Source: an uncultured Mucilaginibacter sp. (GTDB lineage: Bacteria; Bacteroidota; Bacteroidia; Sphingobacteriales; Sphingobacteriaceae). From it: DNA of 64,000 bases. Made by a program: the position numbers and the translations under genes. Positions 1 to 8,837 of the stretch are shown one piece after another; the first letter of the stretch is position 1, and every line of letters starts with the position of its first letter. Location: the NCBI GenBank assembly GCA_903891475.1, contig CAITEP010000005.1, positions 62,001 through 126,000 of the forward strand, in the 5' to 3' direction. The notes below the pieces were generated by a model. It did not search any database and had not been told where the DNA came from. It saw nothing but the letters and a program-made list of their open reading frames with translations.

Positions 1-309
1 TCAATAGCGAATGATGTTGCCAAGTATTTTGCCATAGTACCAGCCTTGTTTATGGTTTCCATCCCATCGTTAAGGGCATTGAATATTATGGATCTGCACA
101 GTCCGCAATCGGCCATTCTATCAGCGGTAATTTTTAACGCGATTATTATCCCGATGCTGATACCATTGGCCTTAAGAGGGGTTGAATATAAACCAATAGG
201 AGCAAGCGCGCTATTACGCCGTAACCTGCTTATTTACGGTTTAGGCGGCGTTTTGATACCGTTTTTAGGAATTAAATTAATAGATATTATAGTAGGAACG
301 ATGGTTTAG
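1..309 (+). CDS. kdpB: Potassium-transporting ATPase subunit B, C-terminal end (partial)
   Basis: Only the last 102 codons are present; the gene enters from the left edge in frame 1. KdpB is the P-type ATPase subunit that hydrolyses ATP to drive high-affinity K+ import with KdpA, KdpC and KdpF. The visible part carries the family's terminal membrane region: [17 protein letters not shown] near the start, [20 protein letters not shown], and a last helix ending [10 protein letters not shown]. The catalytic DKTGT loop lies outside the window. kdpC and the kdpD-type sensor genes follow on the same strand, which supports the call. Certain as to family. Confidence 0.95.
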   Translation, partial: SIANDVAKYFAIVPALFMVSIPSLRALNIMDLHSPQSAILSAVIFNAIIIPMLIPLALRGVEYKPIGASALLRRNLLIYGLGGVLIPFLGIKLIDIIVGTMV

Positions 310-475
310 TTAGTGAGTAGTTAGTAGTGAATGGTGAGTGGATAGTAGTGAATTGAGTGCGTTGAGTAGTGAATAGTTTATCCAATCAACCTCAAAGTAG
401 CAATCGGGATTTCCAACTCACCACTATCTACTCACCACTCACTCCATAAACTCAATCAACTTAAAAAATAAAAAC
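310..475. repeat. Intergenic word-repeat hairpin between kdpB and kdpC
   Basis: The gap is built from the short words GTGAGTAGT and GTAGTGAAT on the left (310-372) and from their complements TCACCACTA, CTACTCACC and ACTCAATCAAC on the right (415-462). The two halves can pair imperfectly into a long stem-loop, followed by an A-rich stretch before the kdpC start. There is no T-tract, so a normal terminator is unlikely. It could slow transcription or act on the kdpBC message; that role is inference. Confidence 0.6.
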
Positions 476-1042
476 ATGAAAACATACATATTGCCTTCTT
501 TAAAAATAACAGTCATATTATTGGTCTTATTATCAGGAGTATATCCGTTGGTCATTGCTGGTATTGGCAAGTTTACACCCGGACAGGGTGATGGTGTTAC
601 CGTAACTTACAAGGGTAAGGTAGTTGGCTATGCCAATATTGGACAGAAATTTACGCAAGATAAATATTTTTGGTCGCGCCCATCCGCGGCAAATTATCAG
701 GCTGATGCGGGTGCTGGTTCAAACAAAGGTCCTTCAAATGCCGATTATTTGAAAGATGTTAAAGCCCGCATCGATACTTTTATAAAGCATAACCCCGGTG
801 TTTCACGTGCTGAAATACCAGCTGAATTAGTTACCGCCTCAGGCAGTGGTTTAGACCCTGACCTTTCGCCTGCCGGAGCAAAAGTGCAGATTGCCCGTAT
901 CGCAAAAGTAAGGGGCTTGTCGCTTGCGCAGGTAAACAATATTGTGGAGCAAAATACAGAGACTCCCTTGTTGGGGTTGTTCGGTCCGGCAAAAGTGAAC
1001 GTATTGAAAATGAACGTGGCTTTGGATGAGCTAAAAAAATAA
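476..1042 (+). CDS. kdpC: Potassium-transporting ATPase subunit C
   Basis: A 188-residue protein of the usual KdpC length. KdpC is a single-span subunit that contacts KdpA and KdpB and raises nucleotide affinity of the Kdp K+ pump. Residues about 8-30 form one membrane helix (ITVILLVLLSGVYPLVIAGI). The rest is exported and holds the family signatures FWSRPSAANYQADAGAGSN, SGSGLDPDLSPAGAKVQ and a tail around TPLLGLFGPAKVNVL. It follows kdpB after 166 bases of word-repeat DNA. A hairpin with ten perfect G-C-rich pairs lies shortly after its stop. Confidence 0.97.
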   Translation: MKTYILPSLKITVILLVLLSGVYPLVIAGIGKFTPGQGDGVTVTYKGKVVGYANIGQKFTQDKYFWSRPSAANYQADAGAGSNKGPSNADYLKDVKARIDTFIKHNPGVSRAEIPAELVTASGSGLDPDLSPAGAKVQIARIAKVRGLSLAQVNNIVEQNTETPLLGLFGPAKVNVLKMNVALDELKK

Positions 1043-1113
1043 TAACGTGTTAGGTAAAGTATAATTATTTATTGTTTAGTAATTATAAGTTTAGTTTGAT
1101 TGTACCAACATGT

Positions 1114-1139
1114 ACAAAGGGGGCCGACACCCCCTTTGT
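1114..1139 (+). terminator. Hairpin after kdpC
   Basis: A perfect 10-bp inverted repeat, ACAAAGGGGG and CCCCCTTTGT with a 6-base loop, lies 71 bases past the kdpC stop. The downstream tract is only TTTATAAAAA, so termination may be partial and allow some read-through into the kdpD gene 53 bases further on. Confidence 0.6.
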
Positions 1140-1192
1140 TTATAAAAAATTATTGCCATATCTTATATATTTTCGGTTTTAAATAGGCTTTT

Positions 1193-2326
1193 ATGGAGGA
1201 GGAAAAAGGCAAAGAGCAATCGGTACAACATTTTCTTGATTTAATCAGGAAATCGCGGCGGGGTAAGTTTAAAATATACATTGGCATGAGTGCCGGTGTT
1301 GGTAAAACGTACCGTATGCTGAAAGAAGCACGAACCTTGATGCGCAACGGGATTGATGTAAAGATAGGCTATGTTGAAACGCATAAACGTAAAGAAACCG
1401 AAGCGCTTGTGGAAGGCCTCACCACTATTCCCCGACGGACGCTGTTTTACAAAGGTAAAGAATTGGAAGAGATGGATTTGGATGCCATTATTACCCAAAA
1501 GCCCGAAGTGGTTATTGTAGACGAACTTGCCCATACCAATATTGAAGGCAGCAAAAACGAAAAGCGTTGGCAGGATGTGGTTGATATTTTGAATTGCGGC
1601 ATCAATGTAATTAGCGCGGTTAATATTCAACATTTGGAAGGTTTGAATGAGGATGTTGAAAAAATTACAGGCACCGCGATTAAGGAGCGCATACCCGATA
1701 AGGTTTTGGAACTGGCAGACGAGGTGGTAAACATTGACCTTACCGCCGATGAACTGATTGACAGGCTAAAGGATGGTAAAATTTACGATGAAAAAAAGAT
1801 ACCACTGGCATTGAATAACTTTTTTCAAACAGAGCGTATTTTACAACTGCGGGAGCTGGCCTTGAGGGAAGTTGCGCATCAGGTGGAACGGAAAATAGGG
1901 ATAGAGGTACCAAAAACCATCAAAGCCAAAGCCGAAATATTGATGGCCTGCATTAGTACCAATGATGCTACCGCGAAAATAATTATCCGTAAAACTGCCC
2001 GACTGGCCTCCTATTATCATTCAAAATGGTATTTGTTGTACGTGCAAACGGCGAATGAAAGCAGCGATAAAATAAATCTGGCATCGCAAAGGCACTTGCT
2101 AAATAATTTTAAATTAGCAACGCAGTTAGGCGGCGAGGTAATGAGGGTAAAAAGTGACCATATTGCCAAAACAATTTGGGAAACTGCTGAAAATTACGAA
2201 ATTACCACCATTTGCTTGGGTAAACCAAAGTTCAAGTTTTATCAATTATTATTAAAAACCGCTTTGTTTACCCAACTGCTTAATAAAATGACCAAAACAC
2301 ATATTGACTTAGTAATACTATCATGA
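1193..2326 (+). CDS. kdpD: Split KdpD: N-terminal sensor domain with Usp domain
   Basis: 377 residues matching only the cytoplasmic N-terminal half of classical KdpD, the K+ and turgor sensor of the kdp operon. Residues about 26-235 are the KdpD domain, with a Walker A motif GMSAGVGKT (31-39) and a Walker-B-like VIVDELAHTN (about 107-116). Residues about 245-377 fit a universal-stress (Usp) domain. The four-helix DUF4118 region and the kinase core of E. coli KdpD (about 890 residues) are absent. The stop overlaps the start of the next gene, a membrane histidine kinase, by four bases (ATGA), so the two are translationally coupled and likely form one sensor. No kdpE is visible nearby. Confidence 0.92.
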   Translation: MEEEKGKEQSVQHFLDLIRKSRRGKFKIYIGMSAGVGKTYRMLKEARTLMRNGIDVKIGYVETHKRKETEALVEGLTTIPRRTLFYKGKELEEMDLDAIITQKPEVVIVDELAHTNIEGSKNEKRWQDVVDILNCGINVISAVNIQHLEGLNEDVEKITGTAIKERIPDKVLELADEVVNIDLTADELIDRLKDGKIYDEKKIPLALNNFFQTERILQLRELALREVAHQVERKIGIEVPKTIKAKAEILMACISTNDATAKIIIRKTARLASYYHSKWYLLYVQTANESSDKINLASQRHLLNNFKLATQLGGEVMRVKSDHIAKTIWETAENYEITTICLGKPKFKFYQLLLKTALFTQLLNKMTKTHIDLVILS

Positions 2327-4038
2327 CTATTAAAAATAAACTCCGCCTGGGTATTGGTTTCTTGTTCGCCTTATCATTTATATGCTGCGGTTTGTCTATA
2401 TATTTCCTCAATAAACTCTCGGCAGATGCGCGAAGTATTTTGAAGGATAATTACAAATCTGTTCAGTACATAAAAAATATAGGCATCATTATTGATACAG
2501 CTGGCGATGGCTTTAAACCCAACGAAATTGCCATCATCAACAGCAACCTGTATAACCAACAACATAATATTACTGAGGTAGGCGAAAAAAAATTGACTGA
2601 CTCACTAGCATCAAAAATTGAACAACTAAAGCTGGTGGTCGCTAATCCAACAAAAACTTATCAGCTTAAATTGGAAATTAAACGGCTTTTGTACGGCATA
2701 ATGCAACTCAACATGACGGCCATTGAGCGTAAAGATGCCATTGCGGCCGGCACCGCTAACCGGGCTTCTATATTAGTGGCCTTTATAGGTTCTTTCCTTT
2801 TTTTGGTTTCGTTTAGTTTCGCGGTAAATTTTCCGGGTTATATCGCTAATCCTATCAGAGAGCTTACAGAGCGCATAAAAGAGGTATCAAACCGCAACTA
2901 TCATCAGCAATTAAACTTTAAATCGAACGATGAATTTGGGGAGCTGGGTATGGCCTTTAATACCATGACCCGTAAATTGGATGAATACGAGCATAGCAAC
3001 CTTGCCAGTATTTTGTTTGAGAAAAAGCGGATTGAAACCATTATCAATTCCATGCACGATGCCATTATTGGTCTCGACGAAAAAATGTTTATCATTTTTG
3101 CCAATGAGGTAGCCTGTACACTCATAGGCTTACCCGAATTAAATTTATTGGGAAAATACGGCCCTGATATCGCGTTGGAGAATGATTTATTCCGCAACCT
3201 GTTGGTGAATGATCAGGAAAAAATTAAAATTTATGCCGATAACCGCGAAAGTTTTTATACCAAGGAAGTTTTGCAGGTGGAGAGTAAGAATAAGGTAATT
3301 GGCAAGGTAATTATACTGAAAAACATTACGGAGTTTCAACGCTTGGATGAAGCCAAAACAAATTTCATCGCCACCATCTCGCACGAGTTAAAGACACCAA
3401 TTTCTTCCATCAAAATGAGTTTAAAGCTTTTGGAAGATAACCGCATAGGCGAAATGAACAGCGAGCAAAAGCAGTTGCTCGAAAATATTGAGGAAGATTC
3501 GCGGAGGCTATTGCAAATTACTGGCGAGCTGTTGGATATGGCACAGGTAGAGACTGGTAAATTACAGCTCAATTTTGGTAGCACACATCCCAAAAATATT
3601 GTTGATTACGCCATCAAGGCCTTAAAAATAACTGCCGAACAAAAGCAGATTCAAATTAACGTAAACTGCGACGAAAATTTGCCCGATGTGCGTGCCGATT
3701 TGGATAAAACTACCTGGGTGTTGATCAACCTTTTATCAAATGCCATTAAATATAGTCATGAAAAATCGACCGTGGAATTGGTGGTTAAGATTTACAAGGC
3801 TGATGAGATTGAATTTTCGGTACAGGATCATGGCAGGGGGATTGACGAGCGTTACATTATGCGCATTTTTGAACGTTACTTTAAAGTGCCCGGTGCAACG
3901 GTCGACCAAACAGGTACAGGCCTCGGACTAGCCATTGCCAAAGATTTTATTGAGGCGCAGGCCGGTAAAATAGGTGTTGAAAGCGAAGTAGGGGCTGGTA
4001 GCAGGTTTTACTTTACTTTAAAAAGGTTTGGCAAGTAA
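2323..4038 (+). CDS. Membrane histidine kinase paired with split KdpD
   Basis: 571 residues. An N-terminal helix (about 8-30), a periplasmic segment and a second helix (about 148-170) lead to a HAMP linker (ANPIRELTERIKEV). A PAS-like region (about 235-340) follows. The dimerisation domain carries the phospho-acceptor at H354 (ATISHELKTP), and the ATPase domain shows NLLSNAIKYS, DHGRGI and GTGLGLAIAK. All kinase boxes are intact. The ATGA overlap with the KdpD sensor domain suggests that the two polypeptides together replace one-piece KdpD, with this one supplying membrane anchoring and kinase activity. The cognate response regulator is not in the window. Confidence 0.92.
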   Translation: MTIKNKLRLGIGFLFALSFICCGLSIYFLNKLSADARSILKDNYKSVQYIKNIGIIIDTAGDGFKPNEIAIINSNLYNQQHNITEVGEKKLTDSLASKIEQLKLVVANPTKTYQLKLEIKRLLYGIMQLNMTAIERKDAIAAGTANRASILVAFIGSFLFLVSFSFAVNFPGYIANPIRELTERIKEVSNRNYHQQLNFKSNDEFGELGMAFNTMTRKLDEYEHSNLASILFEKKRIETIINSMHDAIIGLDEKMFIIFANEVACTLIGLPELNLLGKYGPDIALENDLFRNLLVNDQEKIKIYADNRESFYTKEVLQVESKNKVIGKVIILKNITEFQRLDEAKTNFIATISHELKTPISSIKMSLKLLEDNRIGEMNSEQKQLLENIEEDSRRLLQITGELLDMAQVETGKLQLNFGSTHPKNIVDYAIKALKITAEQKQIQINVNCDENLPDVRADLDKTTWVLINLLSNAIKYSHEKSTVELVVKIYKADEIEFSVQDHGRGIDERYIMRIFERYFKVPGATVDQTGTGLGLAIAKDFIEAQAGKIGVESEVGAGSRFYFTLKRFGK

Positions 4039-4288
4039 AATAGGTGGAAGTAGTTAATGGCGGATGGTTCGCCAATTTTAAAACCGTTTAAATTCACGTG
4101 TAATTAATTTTTATCCCCGGTAGGGTATAAGTGCAAGTATTTTAAAAAATACAAGCAACAGAAGGCAGGTAATGCATTTTGTTAAAAATCAATAATTGAT
4201 AGGAATCAAAGGGTGACTTAAAAGCTATCAGGCTATTTTTATTTCCTGATTATTTTGGCATCTTTATAGGTATTATAACCTTTATGAT

Positions 4289-5398
4289 ATGCCAACAAAT
4301 TCAACCGCTGTACCATTAACTGGGAGATTACTATCGCTCGATTTTTTGCGAGGCTTTATCATGGTATTGCTGGCTATTGAGTCGACCGGATTGTACGATT
4401 TTTTAAATAACGAGGCATTAAATAGTCCCATCAATCATATCACCACTCAATTTACCCATGTGCCCTGGCATGGTTTGCATTTTTGGGATTTGGTACAACC
4501 TTCCTTTATGTTTATGGCAGGGGTAGCCATGGCATTTTCACTGACAAAGCAATACGCCAACGGGGTAACTTGGCAAGCCTCGTTCAAAAAAACATTGATC
4601 CGTTGCGGCTGGCTATTTTTTTGGGGCGTGCTTGATTACGCGGTACGGCCAAAAGGACTATCCTTCGAGTTATGGGATGTGCTTACCCAACTGTCATTCA
4701 CTACTTTAATCGCTTTTTTAATATTCAGGTGGAGTTATGCGCGGCAAATAGCCGTATGTGTTGGTTTGCTTTTATTAACCGAAGTATTGTACCGCTTTAC
4801 CAATGTACCCGGTTTTAACCTCCCCTTTACCGACCAGCATAATTTTGGAAACTTTTTAGATACCATTTTGATGAACAAAATTAACCCCGGCGGTTGGGTA
4901 GCTATCAATTGCATCCCTACTTCGGTACATACCATCGCGGGTGCCATGGTAGGTAAATTATTATTGAGTGATGGAAATAAGATAAAACCTTTATTAATTG
5001 GGGCACTGGTATGTTTTGTGTTGGGTTTTGGGTTGGATATGTTAGGGGTTACACCAATTATAAAACGGATTGCTACTTCCTCCTTTACCTTAGCCTCTTT
5101 GGGTTGGGCGTTGTTGTTTTTGACTTTTTCATATTGGTGGATAGATGTTAAAAATCACCGCCAAAGGCTGGATTTTTTTACCATTGTAGGCATGAATTCC
5201 ATTTTTATCTACCTGTTTTTTGAGATTGTAGGCGATAGGTGGTTTACTGCCTATATCCGCGCCATATCCGATGGTGTTTTAGGCTGGTTCCATGCCGGAG
5301 TGTTTTTAAAAATGATATTATCCTCGGCCTGTATATTTGGTTTGGAATGGGGATTATGTTACTTTTTATATAGGAGGAAGGTGTTTTTTAAGTTGTAG
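4289..5398 (+). CDS. HGSNAT/DUF5009-type multispan acyltransferase-like protein
   Basis: 369 residues with about ten membrane segments. The N-terminus LLSLDFLRGFIMVLLAIE followed by HVPWHGLHFWDLVQPSFMF is the signature of the heparan-alpha-glucosaminide N-acetyltransferase-like (DUF5009) family. Members move acetyl groups from cytosolic acetyl-CoA across the membrane to sugars, and in Bacteroidota they often sit in polysaccharide-use regions. No glycan genes are near here, so the substrate is unknown. The next gene starts only three bases after the stop, which suggests co-transcription. The 250-base gap upstream holds an ATTTT/AAAAT hairpin near 4138-4155 but no clear promoter box. Confidence 0.8.
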   Translation: MPTNSTAVPLTGRLLSLDFLRGFIMVLLAIESTGLYDFLNNEALNSPINHITTQFTHVPWHGLHFWDLVQPSFMFMAGVAMAFSLTKQYANGVTWQASFKKTLIRCGWLFFWGVLDYAVRPKGLSFELWDVLTQLSFTTLIAFLIFRWSYARQIAVCVGLLLLTEVLYRFTNVPGFNLPFTDQHNFGNFLDTILMNKINPGGWVAINCIPTSVHTIAGAMVGKLLLSDGNKIKPLLIGALVCFVLGFGLDMLGVTPIIKRIATSSFTLASLGWALLFLTFSYWWIDVKNHRQRLDFFTIVGMNSIFIYLFFEIVGDRWFTAYIRAISDGVLGWFHAGVFLKMILSSACIFGLEWGLCYFLYRRKVFFKL

Positions 5399-5401
5399 GG
5401 A

Positions 5402-6049
5402 ATGAGACTGATTTTAATTTTAATTATTGTTTTTCCGTGTTTTGCCTCAGCTCAGGCAAGTAAAGAAAACTTTATTATTTATTCTAAATACCTTAAAGAA
5501 TTCACCATAAAGAAGAAAGTTGAAAAAATTTATTTTGTTGTGAATGAAACGACTGATTTTACTAAAATGAATTATTTAGGTGATTTAAACACTTCGTTAG
5601 AAGAATTAAGATTATATGTCAAGAATAAGAAATCGCTTTCGGATATATATTCTGAATTTAGATTTTTCGCGATAACTATAAAAAAAGATACAATATGGAT
5701 GCAGTTGCTTGATGAATTGGCTAAAAAAATGAATGAGGGATTTGTAATTGAAAATAATTTTTCAGCCGATTTAAATACGATCATTATCAATAAGAGGACA
5801 TTTAATAAATATTTTAAACATTCTAAATCAAACAAGCGAATTGAAAAAAACTGGATTCGTTTTCATAATACCTATAAAATGCCTTCTGCATTAATTGAAT
5901 TTTCTGATATAGCAAAAGATGAAAAACACGCTGTTTTTTATTTTTCAAATCGTTGTGGCGGACTTTGTGGGGACGGTAACCTTATTTTCTTCATAAATGA
6001 AAATGGGGAATGGAAATTGTTGAAGGAAATCCCATTATGGTACAATTAA
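5402..6049 (+). CDS. Secreted protein of unknown function
   Basis: 215 residues that I do not recognise. A clear signal peptide (about 1-18, LILIIVFPCFASAQA) points to export. The body is lysine- and asparagine-rich and more AT-rich than neighbouring genes, so recent acquisition is possible. Near the C-terminus it has FSNRCGGLCGDGNLIFF followed by W-x-L, a pattern seen in small secreted Bacteroidota proteins in which two cysteines (CGGLC) may form a disulfide. It probably shares a transcript with the preceding acyltransferase-like gene. No catalytic motif is evident. Confidence 0.65.
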   Translation: MRLILILIIVFPCFASAQASKENFIIYSKYLKEFTIKKKVEKIYFVVNETTDFTKMNYLGDLNTSLEELRLYVKNKKSLSDIYSEFRFFAITIKKDTIWMQLLDELAKKMNEGFVIENNFSADLNTIIINKRTFNKYFKHSKSNKRIEKNWIRFHNTYKMPSALIEFSDIAKDEKHAVFYFSNRCGGLCGDGNLIFFINENGEWKLLKEIPLWYN

Positions 6050-6125
6050 ATTCAATTAGTAAAGGATTACTAATACATTATTAATGAGACCTCTTAGGGG
6101 GGTATTTTCCCTAAAAATCATCTAT

Positions 6126-6360
6126 TCTATATACATGTCAATCCTTCGGATTGTTTAAAATCCCGTAGGGATTCAACCTTTGTAGCCCAATAGAAATTAG
6201 TTTTTTGCGCGGCATTGCCGTGCTACCCTTATACGACATGAAAGTTAAAAGCCCTCTCGCTAATGAATACTTTCTATAAAACTAGGTGGCAAAGGGGGTA
6301 GACCGCCACAGGCGGGCATTAAATGGCAATTGTTTTTTTCTACAAAGGTTTTGACCCGAT
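6126..6360. repeat. Cluster of short palindromes (repeat-derived intergenic DNA)
   Basis: The 433-base gap before accA has no gene. It holds a run of small palindromes with different cores: CAATCCTTCGGATTG (about 6139), AATCCCGTAGGGATT (about 6159), GCGGCATTGCCG (about 6209), CCGCC-acag-GGCGG-like arms (about 6302) and GACCCGATGGGTC (about 6354). The word CTTTGTAG also occurs near 6178 and as its complement CTACAAAGG near 6340. The mix looks like remnants of dispersed palindromic repeats. Confidence 0.5.
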
Positions 6361-6482
6361 GGGTCAAATTATTAAATTGGCACTATAGGCCATATTTCAT
6401 TTAATATTTCTATTGCTTTATGTAGGATAAACAAAATACCAATACATTTTGTTAATTTAGCCCCCCTTAAAGATGAGGTAAA

Positions 6483-7439
6483 ATGAAGGTTACTTTTGAT
6501 TTTGAAAAACCCATTGCCGAGCTGCAATTGCAGATTGATAAGGTAAAACAGGTTGAAGAAAAAAATAAGCTCGACATGTCGGCCACGCTGGCTGAATTGG
6601 ATGCCAAGTTGCTGGACCTGACCCATAAAATATATGGCAACCTAAACGGTTGGCAACGTGTACAAATTTCAAGGCATCCAGAACGCCCCTACACCTTGCA
6701 ATATATTGAGCTGATGTGCGATGATTTTATTGAGATACACGGCGACCGTACTTTTGGCGATGATAAGGCCATTGTTGGTGGCTTTGGTACCATTAATGGG
6801 CAATCGGTTATGATTATCGGTCACCAAAAAGGAAAAAACACCAAGGATAGGCAATACCGCAATTTCGGGATGGCTAACCCCGAAGGTTACCGCAAAGCTT
6901 TAAGGCTGATGAAGATGGCGGAGAAGTTTAACAAGCCTGTTATTACCCTGATTGATACACCGGGAGCGTTTCCGGGTTTGGAAGCCGAAGAACGCGGACA
7001 AGGAGAGGCCATAGCCCGCAACCTGCTGGAAATGTCGGTATTAAAGGTGCCTGTTATTTGCGTAGTTATTGGCGAGGGCGCATCGGGAGGCGCATTGGGC
7101 ATAGGTATAGGCGATAAGGTATTGATGTTGGAAAACTCATGGTACTCGGTTATTTCGCCCGAAAACTGTTCAACAATCCTGTTCAAAACCTGGGAACAAA
7201 AAGAAAGAGCCGCCGAAATGCTGAAGCTAACATCGGAAGATATGTTTAAAAATAAACTAATTGATGGTGTTATAAAAGAACCACTTGGTGGTGCGCATCA
7301 AGACCCGGTAGCGATGGCCGAAACACTAAAAAAACACCTGTTAAAAGATTTAAAAGCCCTAAAAGCTAAAAATATTGACGAATTGGTAACCGAACGCATT
7401 AATAAATTTTGCGCTATGGGGCTGGTAATTGAGGGCTAA
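6483..7439 (+). CDS. accA: Acetyl-CoA carboxylase carboxyltransferase subunit alpha
   Basis: 318 residues, normal AccA length. With AccD it transfers carboxyl from biotin to acetyl-CoA to make malonyl-CoA, the first step of fatty-acid synthesis. The N-terminal helical part ends near the [17 protein letters not shown] segment. The crotonase-like core has [31 protein letters not shown] and [15 protein letters not shown], which forms the oxyanion region. It stands alone, with no accD or accBC nearby. The start follows a CCCCCC..GAGG mini-hairpin, reminiscent of the 5' hairpins at other promoters here. Confidence 0.97.
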   Translation: MKVTFDFEKPIAELQLQIDKVKQVEEKNKLDMSATLAELDAKLLDLTHKIYGNLNGWQRVQISRHPERPYTLQYIELMCDDFIEIHGDRTFGDDKAIVGGFGTINGQSVMIIGHQKGKNTKDRQYRNFGMANPEGYRKALRLMKMAEKFNKPVITLIDTPGAFPGLEAEERGQGEAIARNLLEMSVLKVPVICVVIGEGASGGALGIGIGDKVLMLENSWYSVISPENCSTILFKTWEQKERAAEMLKLTSEDMFKNKLIDGVIKEPLGGAHQDPVAMAETLKKHLLKDLKALKAKNIDELVTERINKFCAMGLVIEG

Positions 7440-7513
7440 AAAATTATAATTATTTATATTTTAAGCCTTTAGGTTGATTTATTTAATTTTTTAGGATTTT
7501 TAGAAATTACCTT

Positions 7514-7543
7514 TTGATTACTTAAAAAATCATTCTATATTTG
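7514..7543 (+). promoter_or_regulatory. Promoter of tRNA-Gln
   Basis: TTG (7514-7516), a 19-base spacer and TATATTTG (7536-7543) match the Bacteroidota primary-sigma promoter TTG-N19-TAnnTTTG exactly. Directly downstream, ATTCC-TTTT-TGGAAT can fold into a small hairpin at the transcript's 5' end before the tRNA. Confidence 0.85.
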
Positions 7544-7580
7544 CATTCCTTTTTGGAATTGACAAGAAACCAAGGGAAAT

Positions 7581-7651
7581 TGCCTGATAGTATAATGGTA
7601 GTACGACGGTTTTTGGTACCGTTTGTCTAGGTTCGAATCCTGGTCGGGCAA
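7581..7651 (+). tRNA. tRNA-Gln (anticodon TTG)
   Basis: The cloverleaf can be drawn by hand. Acceptor TGCCTGA pairs with TCGGGCA (one T-G). The D stem is GTAT/GTAC, the anticodon stem is ACGGT/ACCGT around loop TTTTGGT, and the T arm is CTAGG-TTCGAAT-CCTGG. Anticodon TTG reads CAA (and CAG by wobble), so glutamine. Discriminator A at 7651; CCA is not encoded. It is the only RNA gene I can establish in the window and has its own promoter and terminator. Confidence 0.96.
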
Positions 7652-7660
7652 CAAAATTAT

Positions 7661-7729
7661 ATTTCGGATTATGAATTTTCAATAACAGGCGCAAGTCAAA
7701 TTGAATTTCAAAATCCGAAATTGTTTTTT
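7661..7729 (+). terminator. Terminator-like long hairpin after tRNA-Gln
   Basis: ATTTCGGATT (7661-7670) pairs perfectly with AATCCGAAAT (7712-7721), with further imperfect pairing inside, and is followed by six T. It probably ends the tRNA transcript. Confidence 0.65.
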
Positions 7730-7800
7730 AATAGTATCGCGTTTTTGGTTTGGTTTCATGAAAAAAGCTCTGCCAAAAATTCGTAAACCGAAGTAAAAAA

Positions 7801-8745
7801 ATGCCCTTACAGTTTAATCCGGTAAAATTATTCGCAGGTTCTGGCACTATTGAGCTAGCAACAAATATTGCGCAAAAATACGGGCGCGAACTAGGTGATG
7901 TTGTTTTAACCAGGTTTAGCGATGGCGAGTTTCAACCGCACTTTAACGAATCGGTACGTGGTTGCGATGTGTTTCTCATCCAATCCACCAATCCCCCGAC
8001 TGATAATTTGATGGAACTGCTCATGATGACCGATGCCGCACGTAGGGCTTCGGCGCATTATGTTACGGCGGTAATTCCTTATTTCGGTTTGGCAAGGCAG
8101 GATAGGAAAGATAAACCACGTGTAGCAATAGGTTCAAAACTGGTAGCAAATATTTTGGTTGCGGCGGGCATCAATCGTATCATGACCATGGATTTGCATG
8201 CCGCTCAAATTCAAGGCTTTTTTGATATCCCGGTTGATCATTTGGATGCCTCCATTATTTTTGTGCCTTATATCAAAAGCCTTAAATTAGAAAGCCTGAC
8301 CATCGCTTCGCCCGATATGGGAGGCTCGTACAGGGCAAGGTCGTTCGCTAAGTTTTTTAATGCAGAGGTAGTAATTTGCGATAAACGCCGCAAACGTGCC
8401 AACGAAATTGAATCAATGACTTTGATTGGTGATGTAAAAGACCAAGACATTGTATTGATTGATGATATTTGCGATACCGCAGGAACTCTGTCAAAAGCAG
8501 CCGCACTTATTATGGATAGGGGAGCACGTAGTGTAAGGGCGGTTTGTACGCATCCGGTATTATCGGGCAATGCCTACGAAACCATTGAAAACTCTGTATT
8601 GACAGAATTGATTGTTACGGATACCATTCCGGTTAAATATCCTAGCAATAAAATTAAGGTATTGAGCACGGCTGATTTGTTTGCCAAGGCTATAATGAAC
8701 GTAAACGAACATGGCTCCATCAGTCAGTTGTTTAAGGTGAGCTAG
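7801..8745 (+). CDS. prs: Ribose-phosphate pyrophosphokinase (PRPP synthetase)
   Basis: 314 residues, the standard class I length. It makes PRPP from ribose-5-phosphate and ATP for purine, pyrimidine, NAD, histidine and tryptophan synthesis. Visible motifs are the N-terminal FAGSGTIELA, the ATP-binding region PYFGLARQDRK, the divalent-cation/catalytic segment MDLHAAQIQGFFDIP (about 130-144) and the PRPP-binding loop DIVLIDDICDTAGTL (about 214-228). The 92-base gap to rplY contains a loose TTGTCC...GGACAA inverted repeat and no strong terminator, so the two may be co-transcribed, the usual pairing in Bacteroidota. Confidence 0.97.
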   Translation: MPLQFNPVKLFAGSGTIELATNIAQKYGRELGDVVLTRFSDGEFQPHFNESVRGCDVFLIQSTNPPTDNLMELLMMTDAARRASAHYVTAVIPYFGLARQDRKDKPRVAIGSKLVANILVAAGINRIMTMDLHAAQIQGFFDIPVDHLDASIIFVPYIKSLKLESLTIASPDMGGSYRARSFAKFFNAEVVICDKRRKRANEIESMTLIGDVKDQDIVLIDDICDTAGTLSKAAALIMDRGARSVRAVCTHPVLSGNAYETIENSVLTELIVTDTIPVKYPSNKIKVLSTADLFAKAIMNVNEHGSISQLFKVS

Positions 8746-8837
8746 AGGCGTTTTAAATTGAATAAGATATTGTCCGAAAAATATCGAACAAACGAGAAAG
8801 ATAGGACAACAACAAATACATAAAAACAAATAAATAA

